Assembly: GCA_045837725.1 (NCBI GenBank)
Contig: JBEWZL010000184.1
Span: forward strand, 434,001 to 498,000
Reading direction: 5' to 3'
Source: Vermamoeba vermiformis
Taxonomy: Eukaryota; Tubulinea; Echinamoebida
Length of the DNA stretch: 64,000 nucleotides
Shown here: one piece after another, positions 36,561 through 49,596 of the stretch
Layout: the number at the start of each line of letters is the position of its first letter
How positions within the stretch are numbered: position 1 is the stretch's first letter
Translations under genes and position numbers: made by a program
The notes under the pieces: generated by a model
Database searches by the model: none
What the model was told of the DNA's origin: nothing
What the model saw: the letters and a program-made list of their open reading frames with translations, nothing else

Positions 36561-37202
36561 ATGTCAGAAGCACCACCGCAACAACGCACAACTCAACGAT
36601 CACTGCCTCCGTTTGAGCACATTAACTACAGCGGCGGAGGAGTGCTGCTCTATGCGTATCAAGAGCAAAAAGACGGAAGTAAAAGAGCTTATTTATTGCT
36701 TGGCCAAGAGCGCGAATTAAGCTATGATGACTTCGGAGGCAGCAGAGGAAAAGGAGAGCGACATCCGATCTTAACTGCGGCAAGAGAATTTTTTGAGGAA
36801 TCGATTGGAGCGATTTATAATTTAGAAGAAATTACAGAGAAAATATTGGCAAGTAAAGCCTTTATTTTCGAAGCCAACTTTTATCAATACTGGGTCGAGA
36901 TCCCTTTTGATGATCGCATTCTCGATAATTTCGCCAAAGTCAGAAAGGAAAAAGAGCCAACTGCTACCAGATACGAGTTAGAAAAGCAACAGCTGAGGTG
37001 GTTTGCCGTAGAAAATATTCGAAAATCTGTTCAAGAATTCATTAAAAGGATACCCGATCCGAACGAAGACGGCAAAAAATCAGATCCATTTAGAAAACCG
37101 TTGTTCTGTGAAGAATACGTAATGAGAAAGCACTTGATCAAAACTATGTCGAAAGCCGAACAAACAGGCGTGTTAGAGAAGCTCGAAAAGGGACTTTTGT
37201 AA
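36561..37202 (+). CDS. Nudix-type hydrolase
   Basis: A single-exon protein of 213 residues. It contains a Nudix-box-like segment at about residues 58-82, GGSRGKGERHPILTAAREFF followed by EESIG, which keeps the leading glycines, the first Glu, the RE pair and the EE pair that bind divalent metal. Spacing between the first Glu and the RE pair is one residue longer than the textbook box, so it is a divergent member. The surrounding strands (GGGVLLYAYQEQKDGSKRAY and YWVEIPFDDR) fit the Nudix fold, and the basic C-terminus is helical. Nudix enzymes hydrolyse nucleoside diphosphates linked to another moiety; the substrate here is unknown. The gene has no introns, unlike most neighbours. The start is ATG at 36561. 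Confidence 0.75.
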   Translation: MSEAPPQQRTTQRSLPPFEHINYSGGGVLLYAYQEQKDGSKRAYLLLGQERELSYDDFGGSRGKGERHPILTAAREFFEESIGAIYNLEEITEKILASKAFIFEANFYQYWVEIPFDDRILDNFAKVRKEKEPTATRYELEKQQLRWFAVENIRKSVQEFIKRIPDPNEDGKKSDPFRKPLFCEEYVMRKHLIKTMSKAEQTGVLEKLEKGLL

Positions 37203-37283
37203 CCGATCGAATTCCCAGATCAAACTGTACAAATAAAAACGAGCATCATCCACTAAAAAAATAATTTAATCTATATACATAAT

Positions 37284-38537
37284 TTAATCCATTTCAAATT
37301 GTGGCTCTAAACCTTTCGGCATCCTGTCGGAATCAAATATAAGTTCACTTTCTTAATTTAGTAATCGAAATCTTTGTTGGCTTACCATCGCAAATCTTTT
37401 TTCCAATCTAAATCACCTCCTAGCGTATTAATTAATGATTCTTTGCCAACGGCTTCGACCAACTCTGGTGACTTCTTTTGGTGGATCTGAACGGCATTGA
37501 AATGTGAGTATAAACTACCTTAGTACTTTAACTTTGTATGTTACGTACCCTCTTTATCATTTTCTTTTTAAATACGAGTCTTGCAAAGCCCAAAAGTACT
37601 TTAACAACCCAACCGCCGTTCGCAATATAAATATTTGATACTCTCGTCGGGAAATTGTTTTGCAGAGCCTCACTAAGTGGATACGAACAATTAATATTAT
37701 GTCTATGTATATTTTAGTCATATTGTACGACGTACCCCCATTTTTTGCCCTTGGAACTCATATCGAAATTAGCGAGACCACCACCCTTCATATCCTGAAT
37801 CATTGTAACGCCATTTCGGAACGTAGCAAGCCTAAGCATAATACTATCGTTAAAAACTATAGTTCAAAACGATAAATTATCGCGATGAACGTTAGAGTAC
37901 ACTTGTAACGGTTTTTCCTTTACGTTCATCTATTAACATTGGCGAATTTCAAGAAGTATTATTAAATATATGATTCATATGTCCTATTAAGAGAGAACCA
38001 CTTACGGTTGGTTGTCCCACAAGTCTTCCCAAAAGTAGAAAATGAAAAGCATCATTTGTTGGAATGAGTATTTTTTCGGGAGCCATCGAGAAAGTTGTAG
38101 GTGCAACACTAATCGACCATCTTTGTCGAGATGCGTCGGATAACATATTTGACTACCACCAGCGGCCATTTGAGGGTTCAAATCCGCGGCCGTAATTTTT
38201 TTGTTGTGATCGTAACCTAGTTCTCTTCGTAATTTCTGATAGGCGGATTATTAAGCTGAATATTTACTCGGAGCATTTGCAATTACCAGGTAATTTTTAA
38301 TCGTGTCGATAGTTCTTTCGAGATTGTGCTTTCGGCCGATCAGAAAAGCCAACAAATATTTGTCCGACAATACTTGGGCCTCGGGGTGCTTCTTGAGCTC
38401 TTGGAGCATCTGAAAATGTAAATTAAAAATTAATAAAATAAATTCCGAAAATTGAGAACCACATTGCGTACCTGCAACTCTTCTTCAAAAACGTGGTTTG
38501 GATCGTGTTCAGGAGTAAGTTTAAACTTCTCAGCCAT
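37284..38537 (-). CDS. CRAL-TRIO (Sec14-like) lipid-binding protein
   Basis: A predicted cytosolic lipid-transfer or phosphoinositide-linked protein. The start is MAEKFKLTPEHDPNHVFEEE at 38537. A helical CRAL-TRIO N-terminal region follows (LSDKYLLAFLIGRKHNLERT). The lipid-binding domain has GGSQICYPTHLDKDGRLVLH, LQLSRWLPKKYSFQQMMLFI, TMIQDMKGGGLANFDMSSKG, FPTRVSNIYIANGGWVVKVL and SLINTLGGDLDWKKDLRWMP, in the order expected for Sec14, ending EPQFEMD at the TAA at 37284. All seven or so exons join in frame. It is complete and of typical length (about 260 residues). The bound lipid is not predictable. It lies downstream of the receptor kinase gene on the same strand, with 190 bases between. Confidence 0.85.
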
Positions 38538-38728
38538 ATCTGCTGTGTTAACGACTTCAATATGTTAGTAAACAATGGTTGCGTGAGATTGGATATTTAA
38601 GGAAAATTGGCGCGTGACGTCTTCCAACGGCTTAAGACGGATAATTTACCTTTTTTGTTTAAGTAATCGGCCACGTATGCACACCCTCTTAATAAGAATA
38701 TATATTACAGTTTATTAAATAAATAAGA

Positions 38729-41806
<3,078 letters not shown>

Positions 41807-42514
41807 GTTGTCGAAGAAGATCCGCAACGGTTGAATCAAAAAAAGGACGCTAAACAAAGGACACCTTCACTAGTTGTATTACAGTAATCCTTTTTTGCTG
41901 TTGTTGATGTCCCTCTTGTTGCAAGAGAAGAATAATGCTCTTGCGCCACCGATTTTGGATTTTTTTTGTGATCCCATTATTTTGAATTGTTTGAATAGTG
42001 CGCAACAACGTCATCTTTTCTTCTCACCTTAACTTATGGTGCAACGTAAGATCATTGTATAATCAAGGTAGAGCGAGTGGTTCCACGAGCAAGCTGGATG
42101 TTTACAAGCATGTGGATTTCTGCCGTATTTTAATAATGAGGTAATGTACTCTCCTAATAACTATCAAGATAGTAATGGTCGATATGAAAATATCTTTTTT
42201 GACGTCCCCAACCCCATTTCTAATTCTGTCTCCAATTTTACCTTTTTTTTCATTTTAACTTTTGAAGCTCTTAGCTTAAAATAACGTTGACGTAGTTAAT
42301 TATAATTAGGCACTAAATTTATAGAAGCATTGGAAGTAACGGCTATGTCAAAATTAACAAAAAGATACGCGTATGAATTCTGACCAGCGAACAAAAAAGC
42401 TAATTATGGATGATGCATACATGTTCGAACGAGTGGGCACCGAACCCACGGTTATTGGTCCTGGGTTCTGGTAATGACGCGGCGCCAAAAAATTGGCCGT
42501 TGGAGCAACGCCTA
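41807..42514. other. Intergenic region, no gene seen
   Basis: About 700 bases between the receptor kinase start and the first tRNA. It has no open frame with domain features. At 42432-42480 there is a T-arm-like stem on the minus strand, discussed under rejected items. The region before 41900 likely holds the kinase promoter. Confidence 0.55.
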
Positions 42515-42587
42515 GCCCGCTTAGCTCAGTCGGTAGAGCGCACGGCTCTTAACCGTGTGGTCGTGGGTTCGAGCCCCACAGCGGGCG
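42515..42587 (+). tRNA. tRNA-Lys (CTT)
   Basis: A complete 73-base cloverleaf: acceptor GCCCGCT/AGCGGGC, D arm GCTC-AGTCGGTA-GAGC, anticodon arm CACGG-CTCTTAA-CCGTG with anticodon CTT, and T arm GTGGG-TTCGAGC-CCCAC. There is no intron. A run of six T residues follows within 10 bases and can serve as the RNA polymerase III terminator. It reads AAG codons. Confidence 0.95.
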
Positions 42588-42861
42588 TATTTCTTTTTTG
42601 CCTGCGCAAGCAACCGTAATTATCGGTCTAGACTATTTTTTCTTTTGGGTATTTGAACATCGACATAGAAATAATTTTTGTTGCCTTGAATTTTAATTAT
42701 TTACCCTTTCAAATAATAGAGGCCGTAAGCAGCTGCGCTTTACGATTGTGCCGCGTAAAACGTTGTATTCGATTGAAGCGGGTACGTCTTCTTGTACGCC
42801 AGTGGCTTTGTTTCTCTTTATTAATGGCGCTACCCCATCCCGCTCCGACGCCCCATCGCTG

Positions 42862-42934
42862 GCCCGCTTAGCTCAGTCGGTAGAGCGCTAGGCTTTTAAC
42901 CTAGTGGTCGGGGGTTCGAGCCCCCCAGCGGGCG
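42862..42934 (+). tRNA. tRNA-Lys (TTT)
   Basis: A complete 73-base cloverleaf, identical to the upstream tRNA-Lys in its acceptor stem and D arm: acceptor GCCCGCT/AGCGGGC, anticodon arm CTAGG-CTTTTAA-CCTAG with anticodon TTT, and T arm GGGGG-TTCGAGC-CCCCC. A TTTTT terminator follows. The pair sits 274 bases apart in the same orientation, which suggests local duplication followed by anticodon divergence, or two isoacceptors kept together. Confidence 0.95.
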
Positions 42935-43678
42935 CATTCTTTTTGCCTTGCTGGCAAACTGACGCTACCCGCGTCCGCTCTACAACCCGCACCATCCCTT
43001 CAAATCAGTGGGGTAAGCCAGATCTATGGTTAATTTGTGTTGGAGGTAAAGCCTGGCGTGGTTGTAATCATTATTCTTACTGGATCACTACGTTGCGTTA
43101 CTGTTATTCGAGCCTCCTCCAGTTTGTGGCGAGTCTGAACGACCACACTCCGTTGTTATCCCAATTTCTTTTTGGCGGTTGAATAAAGGTAACACTTCAA
43201 ATCAATATCGGACGCCAACAATTTATCAAGACGAAAATAGCTTTGTTTTTTGATTGCTAACAATTGCTCAGTAAAGTCGAAAATTTTGGCAAAGCACGCT
43301 AAAATTAAATTAATTACTTTGACGTTCCCCTTTCATTGTTTGGTCAAAATTGAATCAATAATTAATAGGCGGTATGTTAATTATTCTAATTTTATTAAAA
43401 TAAGGATAGTTATATTCGTACAGTTGTAGTCGCACTTCAGATGCCACACTCGCGGAAGTAATATACCGAAATATACTTCGCTGTTAAGAATAACGCGCAA
43501 TTTGGTGTGTAGTGGTAAGTGTTTAAAAATTAAATCGATTACTTTAATCAACCACCAGCCGTTCTCATGTCAACGTCAGTGGCGATGTCAAAGAAGTAAA
43601 TTCGGTAAATTATAAATACCTAAACGTTTCAGCCCTCATTTTATTCATTCTCAACGCACTATAAACACCACGAATAAG
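42935..43678. promoter_or_regulatory. Upstream region of the GPI-protein gene with TATA-like box
   Basis: About 740 gene-free bases. A TATAAATA element at 43611-43618 lies 61 bases before the ATG at 43679, in an AT-rich setting, and is the clearest core promoter in the window. The rest shows no coding or RNA signal. Use of this box is inferred from position and sequence only. Confidence 0.5.
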
Positions 43679-44401
43679 ATGAAGTACCAATTATTTTTGC
43701 TAGGTGCATTTATTGTCTTTGTTAGCGCCCAATACAACTGCAAAGCTTCAACGGATGGCCTTTTGACTTCGGCACTCACGAACCCCAAGACTGGTCCTTT
43801 GGATGGCGTCACTGCTATCGGTCCCGACGTTCAATTCACTATTCAAACTACTTCCAATTTCATCGTTAGAATGAACTTGTATGGCGATCACTCCATCGTC
43901 TCCAGCGACCAGCGCAACTTTGGAACAAACGGCGTTATGTCTGGCGCCACCTCCGCACTTGATTGGTCTAGAGCTGAACTCGACAGCGGTCTCACGGCCC
44001 TTTCATTCTCGCCTCCCGTCGCATCCATTGTTGTAAAAATGAACTACGACCCTGCATGGCTCAACATTAGCTCCCCTACTATTATCGTCTATAGCGAGAA
44101 CAACACTCGTGTGGCTTGCTACGATATTGAAGCTTTGGCCCCGATCCGAACAAGCGGATCGAACGGATTTGCCTACCGCGGAGTTACCCTTAACTCAAAC
44201 ACTATTGGCTCCGTTCAACTCAGCGGTGCTTCAATGGCCTATTGGGACATTACCTTCGACACTGTTTCGCCGCCCGTCCGCCAGGTTAGTGGCGATTCTC
44301 CATTCTCTGGACCTGGATCAAACCCCGGAACTAGCGATGCTAGAGGCCTTATCGCATCAATCAGTTTGCCATTGTTATTATCATTCTTGTATTTATTCTA
44401 A
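43679..44401 (+). CDS. Secreted, probably GPI-anchored surface protein
   Basis: An intronless gene of 240 residues. It has a signal peptide (MKYQLFLLGAFIVFVSA), a beta-rich ectodomain (DVQFTIQTTSNFIVRMNLYG, ASIVVKMNYDPAWLNISSPT) with N-glycosylation sites, and only two Cys residues visible in the mature part. The C-terminal end has a Ser/Gly/Pro-rich linker (GDSPFSGPGSNPGTSDARG) followed by a purely hydrophobic tail, LIASISLPLLLSFLYLF, with no basic anchor, which is the pattern of a GPI-attachment signal. I do not recognise the ectodomain family. A TATA-like box 61 bases upstream and strong third-position C use suggest high expression; that is inference. Confidence 0.8.
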   Translation: MKYQLFLLGAFIVFVSAQYNCKASTDGLLTSALTNPKTGPLDGVTAIGPDVQFTIQTTSNFIVRMNLYGDHSIVSSDQRNFGTNGVMSGATSALDWSRAELDSGLTALSFSPPVASIVVKMNYDPAWLNISSPTIIVYSENNTRVACYDIEALAPIRTSGSNGFAYRGVTLNSNTIGSVQLSGASMAYWDITFDTVSPPVRQVSGDSPFSGPGSNPGTSDARGLIASISLPLLLSFLYLF

Positions 44402-44678
44402 ATCGATCGATTAAAGCCATAAAGAAAGTTAAATTCGATCAAAATTGCGAAGCACGTGCCTTTCAATATTACCAAAATAGCTTCGGAGCAACCTCTCTGT
44501 TTTCCGGTCGAAACATCCGATCATGGTATCGTTGTATTGTATAATAAGGTTGAATATGAGTAAACGAGGATGACACGTGTCTGTTTTGCCCTGCGAAAAA
44601 ATTATTTTTATTTTCCTCCTCTTCTCACAACAGAGGAGCAATGCTAAATATTGTTCGTTGTAGTATTTAAAATTAGAA

Positions 44679-46306
44679 ATGAACGCAGAGCAGAGCATAT
44701 ACGTTCCAAAAGACATTTGGCGAGAGATCTTGAGAAATCTTTACGATTACCGTAGTTGTTTAGCGGTTAATTTAACGTCCAAAAGTTTCAGAAAAATAAT
44801 TAACGACCGCTTCAAGATTGCTGAGCATTATAAAGGTCAGAGAACTAAGATTAGAAATACTTATTTTCTTATTTTATTAACTACCACCCCAATCATTTAT
44901 TTTTCACAAAGAGATTGTAGCCTATGTGTCAGTCAATTATTCGAGAATATTGTTAACATTAAATTAAGTCAGATCTTATGTGCGTTGTAATGGGACCTGA
45001 AAAAAGCGGGAAAATGACGTTGCTAGCAAAACTAGGACTTCTGTTAGGCTTATTTGGTATGTATTTATATATTGATGTAATTATATTAATCTGTTAATAA
45101 TGTAAAACGATTCAGAACAAGACTCGGAAGATGAATCGCTCTTGGATTCGCTTTGGAACTACTGGAAGGATCAGCCAGACCCTGTATATACAAAATGCGA
45201 GTTTCTTTCGTTCGATAGTATTGGAAGAAATGCCATTATACACTACGTTCGTCAACCTGAGTTTGTTTATATGAAAACAACTCGCGTAAGCTTAGAAACC
45301 GATTGCTTCAATGAAACAACGCGTCAACATACTAATACACTAATATTTGCAGCTTGAAGTCGTTATTTTTGCAATCAGCTATCAACAAGCAATCGAGGAT
45401 CTCGAACAATCCTTTCTCAAGTCAGTCCTAAACTCACTTCGGTTGCGCGCACTGTCGAAGGTACTAGTCGTTATATCACACACAGGTGATACCACTGCAA
45501 TGCAAAACAGTTTCGCGGATATTCGTAGAAAGTATACGGAAGTATACGAACAATACAAACAACACTGGCATCAGTTACAAATGGAAATTGTTCCCGTCGA
45601 TTCAGTCACGGGTTGGAACATACTGCCGCATGCTTCGGACTCATACAAAGGTTTATCATTCTGGGAAACATTGCGGAGATTTCATGCAGATGGATGTCCG
45701 ATCAATGGTCCGTGGCGAGTTTGCTCCGTCGACGTTCGGACTGCAAGTACAATTCAAGCTTATGTGCTCGCAGGAGAACTGAGGGCCGGAGATCTACTGA
45801 TAAACTCCGAGATCGCGCGCGAGATTGAAGAAATCTCGATCGATGGAACAATCGTCGAAAGTGCCTGGGCACAACGATCGCCAATCACGTTGAAGTTGAA
45901 AGGATCGTCAAGCGAGCAAACAATGGACACCACGTCAAAGCCAATTTCAAAGCGTTATATATATGGACCAGGCGTTAAATATGCAACGCGACTAGTGGCT
46001 CGCATTGTATTTTTTGCCTTGACAAAGTTGCCGCTGAAAGAAGTCAAATTACGATCATTAATTGGAGCAGTGGACATTATCAGTTTTAAAGTGCTCAGTT
46101 ATCTCGATCCAATTACCTATGAACCAGTTCCAACTAGCATTGATGACTTTATTCCTCAAAATGAAATTGTCTTGGCCGAGATCGAGATCAGCACCCCGAT
46201 CTGTATAGAATCCGAATCGTCGTATCCTGACCTGGCAATGGTACATCTCACAATAGGATCTTCGTTAGAAAATGGTGCTTTATTGGCTGTGGGCATGATG
46301 ATTTGA
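44679..46306 (+). CDS. F-box protein fused to an eEF1A-like translation-GTPase fold (copy 1)
   Basis: Four exons (44679-44835, about 44969-45057, 45117-45292, 45353-46306) encode about 458 residues. Residues 8-50 are an F-box (YVPKDIWREILRNLYDYRSC). A P-loop MGPEKSGKMTLLAKL follows at about residue 60; the Ser/Thr after the lysine is replaced by Met. A DxxG-like FDSIGRNA and a strand LEVVIFAISY then VLVVISHTGD stand where eEF1A has DxxG and NKxD. The rest matches eEF1A in order: the end of domain 1 (IVPVDSVTGWNI, WETLRRF), domain 2 (PWRVCSVDVR, VLAGELRAGDLLINSEI) and domain 3, which ends TPICIESESSYPDLA then LLAVGMMI, close to eEF1A's CVESFSDYPPLGRF and VAVGVI. It is probably an SCF adaptor built on a degenerate elongation-factor fold. 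GTP binding is doubtful. Tandem with a paralogue 242 bases downstream. Confidence 0.8.
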
Positions 46307-46457
46307 GCTGGTAGAACCAAATAAGCAGGAGTTGTAGATTGTACACTGTTCCGATATTAAGTTATTACGGCACATTGTTCGTGTAAATGGCACCGATTAT
46401 AGACTTAATATACTCAATGAATTTGTCAGATCCTCTGATGACATATCGCCAAGCAGT

Positions 46458-46469
46458 TGACACGTGTCA
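46458..46469. promoter_or_regulatory. TGACACGTGTCA palindrome (intergenic)
   Basis: Exact copy between the two F-box/eEF1A-like paralogues, 80 bases before the second start. A near copy, TGACACGTGTCT, at 44571 stands about 100 bases before the first paralogue. Confidence 0.6.
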
Positions 46470-46548
46470 AAACTATTTTTGCTTTGTAGTTTGATCGAAG
46501 ATTATTTTAACTTCAGTTCGGTAGCACATACATGTAAACCAAACATAG

Positions 46549-48313
46549 ATGGAGCAGCTTAATATTTATATTCCTGACGATGTTTGGCGAGAGATCCTGA
46601 CCAAGCTTATCGATTACAGAACCTGCTTATCGGCTTATTTAACGTGCAAAAAATTTAGAAAATTAATACAACCACACTTGCAAGCCATTGAACGGAATAA
46701 AGGTAAAAATCAAAAAAAGCGAATTTAATTCTTTTGATTTGAATTTTATTTAATAATGAATGTTAATTATTAACAGTCTAATACGATTAAATTTGTGCAT
46801 ATGATAATATCGTTATAATTGTAATTGATCTATCAATTTTATTAACGAGTTTTACAGATCTGATCTGTACGATGGCTGGACCCGAAAAAAGCGGCAAAAC
46901 GACATTACTAGCAAAATTATGTATTTTACGCGGGTTGTTTTGTAAGTAAATACGAATTCTAATTTTTGACCTTATTGAATTAATGATTCAATTTAGCCCA
47001 AAATCCTGGCGATTCTGTGACAGACTCGTTACCCGACTTCGCAAAAACTCAGAAAATGCGGCACTCATACGTAAAGTGTTTATTTCAATTAGAAGATACC
47101 GCGAGAAGGAAATTGTCCGTTTATGACTTTAAACGAAGTGCGCACGGTTTTACTCTCCGAAAGAATCACGTAAGCTCCGTTGTTATCTAAATTTTTCTTC
47201 GAATTTAGCGACTATTTTGCATTTGCAATTAACACTTGAAATTAGGTGATGAACAGCGTACTGTAAAAATTAAAAGTTAAAGCCGCCGTTAATTTTTGGA
47301 AATTTCAGATTGATCTTGCCATATTTGTCGTTAGTTTCGAACAGTCGTTGAAAGACAGCATTCGCAGATTGAGCTCAATGCTGAATATGATGCGAGTGAA
47401 CCAATGGTCGCAAATTTTACTCGTCATCTCGCACATGGACAGCACAAAAGTTCAACAAGACGATTACAAGAACATTTGCAGAAAGTATATGGAGGTATAT
47501 GAAGAGTACAAACAGCACTGGCCTCAACTGCAAATGAAGATTGTGCCAGTGGATTCAATTACGAATTGGAACATTATGCCACGTGACGTCAATTCAATGA
47601 ATGACAGTAATAATAACAATAGGAGCATATTAGAGAATTATGAAGGTCTTTCATTCTGGGAAACATTGCAGAGATTTCATGCGGATGGTTACCAGATCCA
47701 CTGTCCATACCGAATTTTCTCAGTTGAAAGTCCACTTCATTACGCATATCAAGCCTATCTGATGGCCGGAATATTGAAGGTCGGGGACCTCCTAGTAAAC
47801 TCCGAGATCAAACTCGAGATCACAAATATCTCCGTCGATAGAACGTCCGTCAAAGTTGCCTACGCGCAAGCCGAACCACTCACTTTAAGATTGAAAGGAG
47901 CGGCTAAAGGACGATCTAAATGGCCTCGAATATATGGCCCAGGCTTACGACAGACCTCTTCCTTCGTTGCGCGAATGATTTTTTTGCGATCCGTCGAACT
48001 TCCGCTGCCAGAAAACATGCGTTTCGAATCTACATCCGGACACAGGCAAATAACCAACTTGACAGTGATAAAAAGTCTTAATGCGATCACTTACGAGCCT
48101 ATTGAGAGGGTCTACAACAAGAAACTAGAAGGCCATATCTTCTCTAATGAAATTGTGTTGGTCGAAGTTTCGTTGTTTGATCCGATCTGCATTGACCAAG
48201 AATCAACGTACCCTGACTTTGCAAGGTTCTATGTCACTGGCAAGAGTATTTCGCCGTATGGCAGTATAGCCGCGTTGGGCGTAGTCATCAGTGCTGATTG
48301 GAATAAACTGTGA
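46549..48313 (+). CDS. F-box protein fused to an eEF1A-like translation-GTPase fold (copy 2)
   Basis: This is a paralogue of the gene just upstream, with the same four-exon layout and matching splice points. It starts MEQLNIYIPDDVWREILTKL (F-box) and then has an intact P-loop, MAGPEKSGKTTLLAKL, with the Thr that copy 1 lacks. The DxxG-like position (VYDFKRSAHGF) is poor. The NKxD-like site reads SHMD in ILLVISHMDSTK, keeping only Asp. Domain 1 ends IVPVDSITNWNIMP, and domain 2 has YLMAGILKVGDLLVNSEIKL. Domain 3 ends DPICIDQESTYPDFARFYVT, matching the CVESFSDYPPLGRF block of eEF1A. There is a short Asn-rich insert (MNDSNNNNRS). The P-loop difference suggests the two copies diverged in nucleotide binding. 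Confidence 0.8.
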
Positions 48314-48425
48314 TAAAAAGAATTGTTCGAACTTTTAATTTGGCATTCAATTGACACGCGTCATATTCATGACAAATACGGAGCGCACTATGAGTAGAAC
48401 AGGCTTTAGACAAAAAATACTGCTT

Positions 48426-48504
48426 GGGTATCTACGGCGGAAGTCGAATCCGCGACCTCGAGAACACAGTCCCCCGCTCTCCCAGCTGAGCTACGTTGAT
48501 ACCC
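48426..48504 (-). tRNA. tRNA-Tyr-like sequence, probably a pseudogene
   Basis: On the minus strand there is a good D arm (GCTC-AGCTGGGA-GAGC) and T arm (GCGGA-TTCGACT-TCCGC). The region between, GGGGGACTGTG then TTCTCGAGGTC, resembles eukaryotic tRNA-Tyr around its GTA anticodon. However, the anticodon stem GGGGA/TTCTC closes a loop of only five bases, and the acceptor stem ATCAACG/CGTAGAT has one mismatch. The flanks GGGTATC/GATACCC also pair. It is either a decayed tRNA-Tyr copy or a tRNA-like element of another kind. Confidence 0.45.
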
Positions 48505-48703
48505 AACAGCCTTATAGATAATCGTAGTTTACAGGTTCAAAGCTTTCTCGGTAAATTGAGGGACTAGGTTTCGTAACAAAAATTCGGCCGATGTATTCTT
48601 TTGGTCAATTTTTTGCTATTCTTTTTTTCAATTCTTTGTGAACGAAAAAACTATTTAAAATGAACAGTTCATCATTATCTTCAATCATTTCAATAGAGAC
48701 ACA

Positions 48704-49427
48704 ATGCCCAGTTCTGTTCCCTCAAGCAACTTTGTTTCCGACACTGTGCTCCAAAGAATTGAGCTCACTGGAGTGCAAAACTACCTCGATCTCAAATCGC
48801 GTATGCGTAGTAAAGCAAGCAAGTGCAAGGAGCTACCAGCACTAGAGCAGCTGCAAATTGCTATTCTTCCATCCAGAGACGGAGATCCTCTAGTTGTTTA
48901 TGACGATGCAACTCTCACGGAGCAAGTCCGTAAAATACCCGGCGACAAGGTGTATTGCAGTCTTTATTGCCCTGCGACGCAGAAATTACTTCAAGAGGAG
49001 GTCTTAATAGCCAAAGAACTTCGGAAAGAATTGAGTGACGTGATTCGCTCTCACTCAAAGTCGAATGCGGAGGAAAAGGCCGAAAGTTTCTTTACACGTA
49101 TTAAAAGTAAGTCTTAAATTACCGTTTTTTCAAAAAAAAAACAATTCTTTAACTTTTTTTATGGCAGATGTAATCTCGCGACACCCAAAATTAGCTGCAA
49201 CAATTGGAATCTGCGCTGTGGCAGCTGCTGCATGTTTCTATCCAGTGGCTACGCTGATTGCCGCTGGTGCGGCTGCAATATACGCCTTCAGAAACTATTT
49301 GCAAAGTTTTTTGCTCAAGTTGAAAGACGCGTTAGTAGCTGTTGGCGAGTGGGTTTGGAATCACGTCAAAACTTGGTACGACAAGTTCTCCAATGGCATT
49401 GCAGCTGTAACCCGATGGATTTTCTGA
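48704..49427 (+). CDS. Small protein with Ala-rich hydrophobic helix, unknown family
   Basis: Two exons (48704-about 49107 and about 49169-49427) joined by a 61-base GTAAGT...CAG intron encode about 220 residues. The N-terminal part is soluble: MPSSVPSSNFVSDTVLQRIE, then ALEQLQIAILPSRDGDPLVV and a helical EEVLIAKELRKELSDVIRSH segment. The second exon is a very Ala-rich hydrophobic stretch (IGICAVAAAACFYPVATLIA, AGAAAIYAFR) followed by an amphipathic, Trp-rich end (KDALVAVGEWVWNHVKTWYD). The layout suggests a membrane-inserting tail, but I recognise no family. The start could also be ATG at 48661 in another frame; the frame used here is the one that continues across the intron. Confidence 0.65.
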
Positions 49428-49596
49428 GAAATTTTTCATTTGGCCCTCGCTCAAACGCGAAAAATAAACTGACGAAAATCGGTTGAATTATGTCGTGAGT
49501 GAACTTTGTACAATTTTTGTTGACTATTCAAAGGTATTATAATACAATTTGTTGGTTTAGATTTACGTAACGCACCGACGCTATGATATGTAATAA

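Noticed and set aside
42432-42480. tRNA-like T arm (GTGGG-TTCGGTG-CCCAC) on the minus strand just upstream of the tRNA-Lys pair
   Set aside because: No matching D arm, anticodon arm or acceptor 5' strand could be found, so it is at most a tRNA fragment or chance stem.
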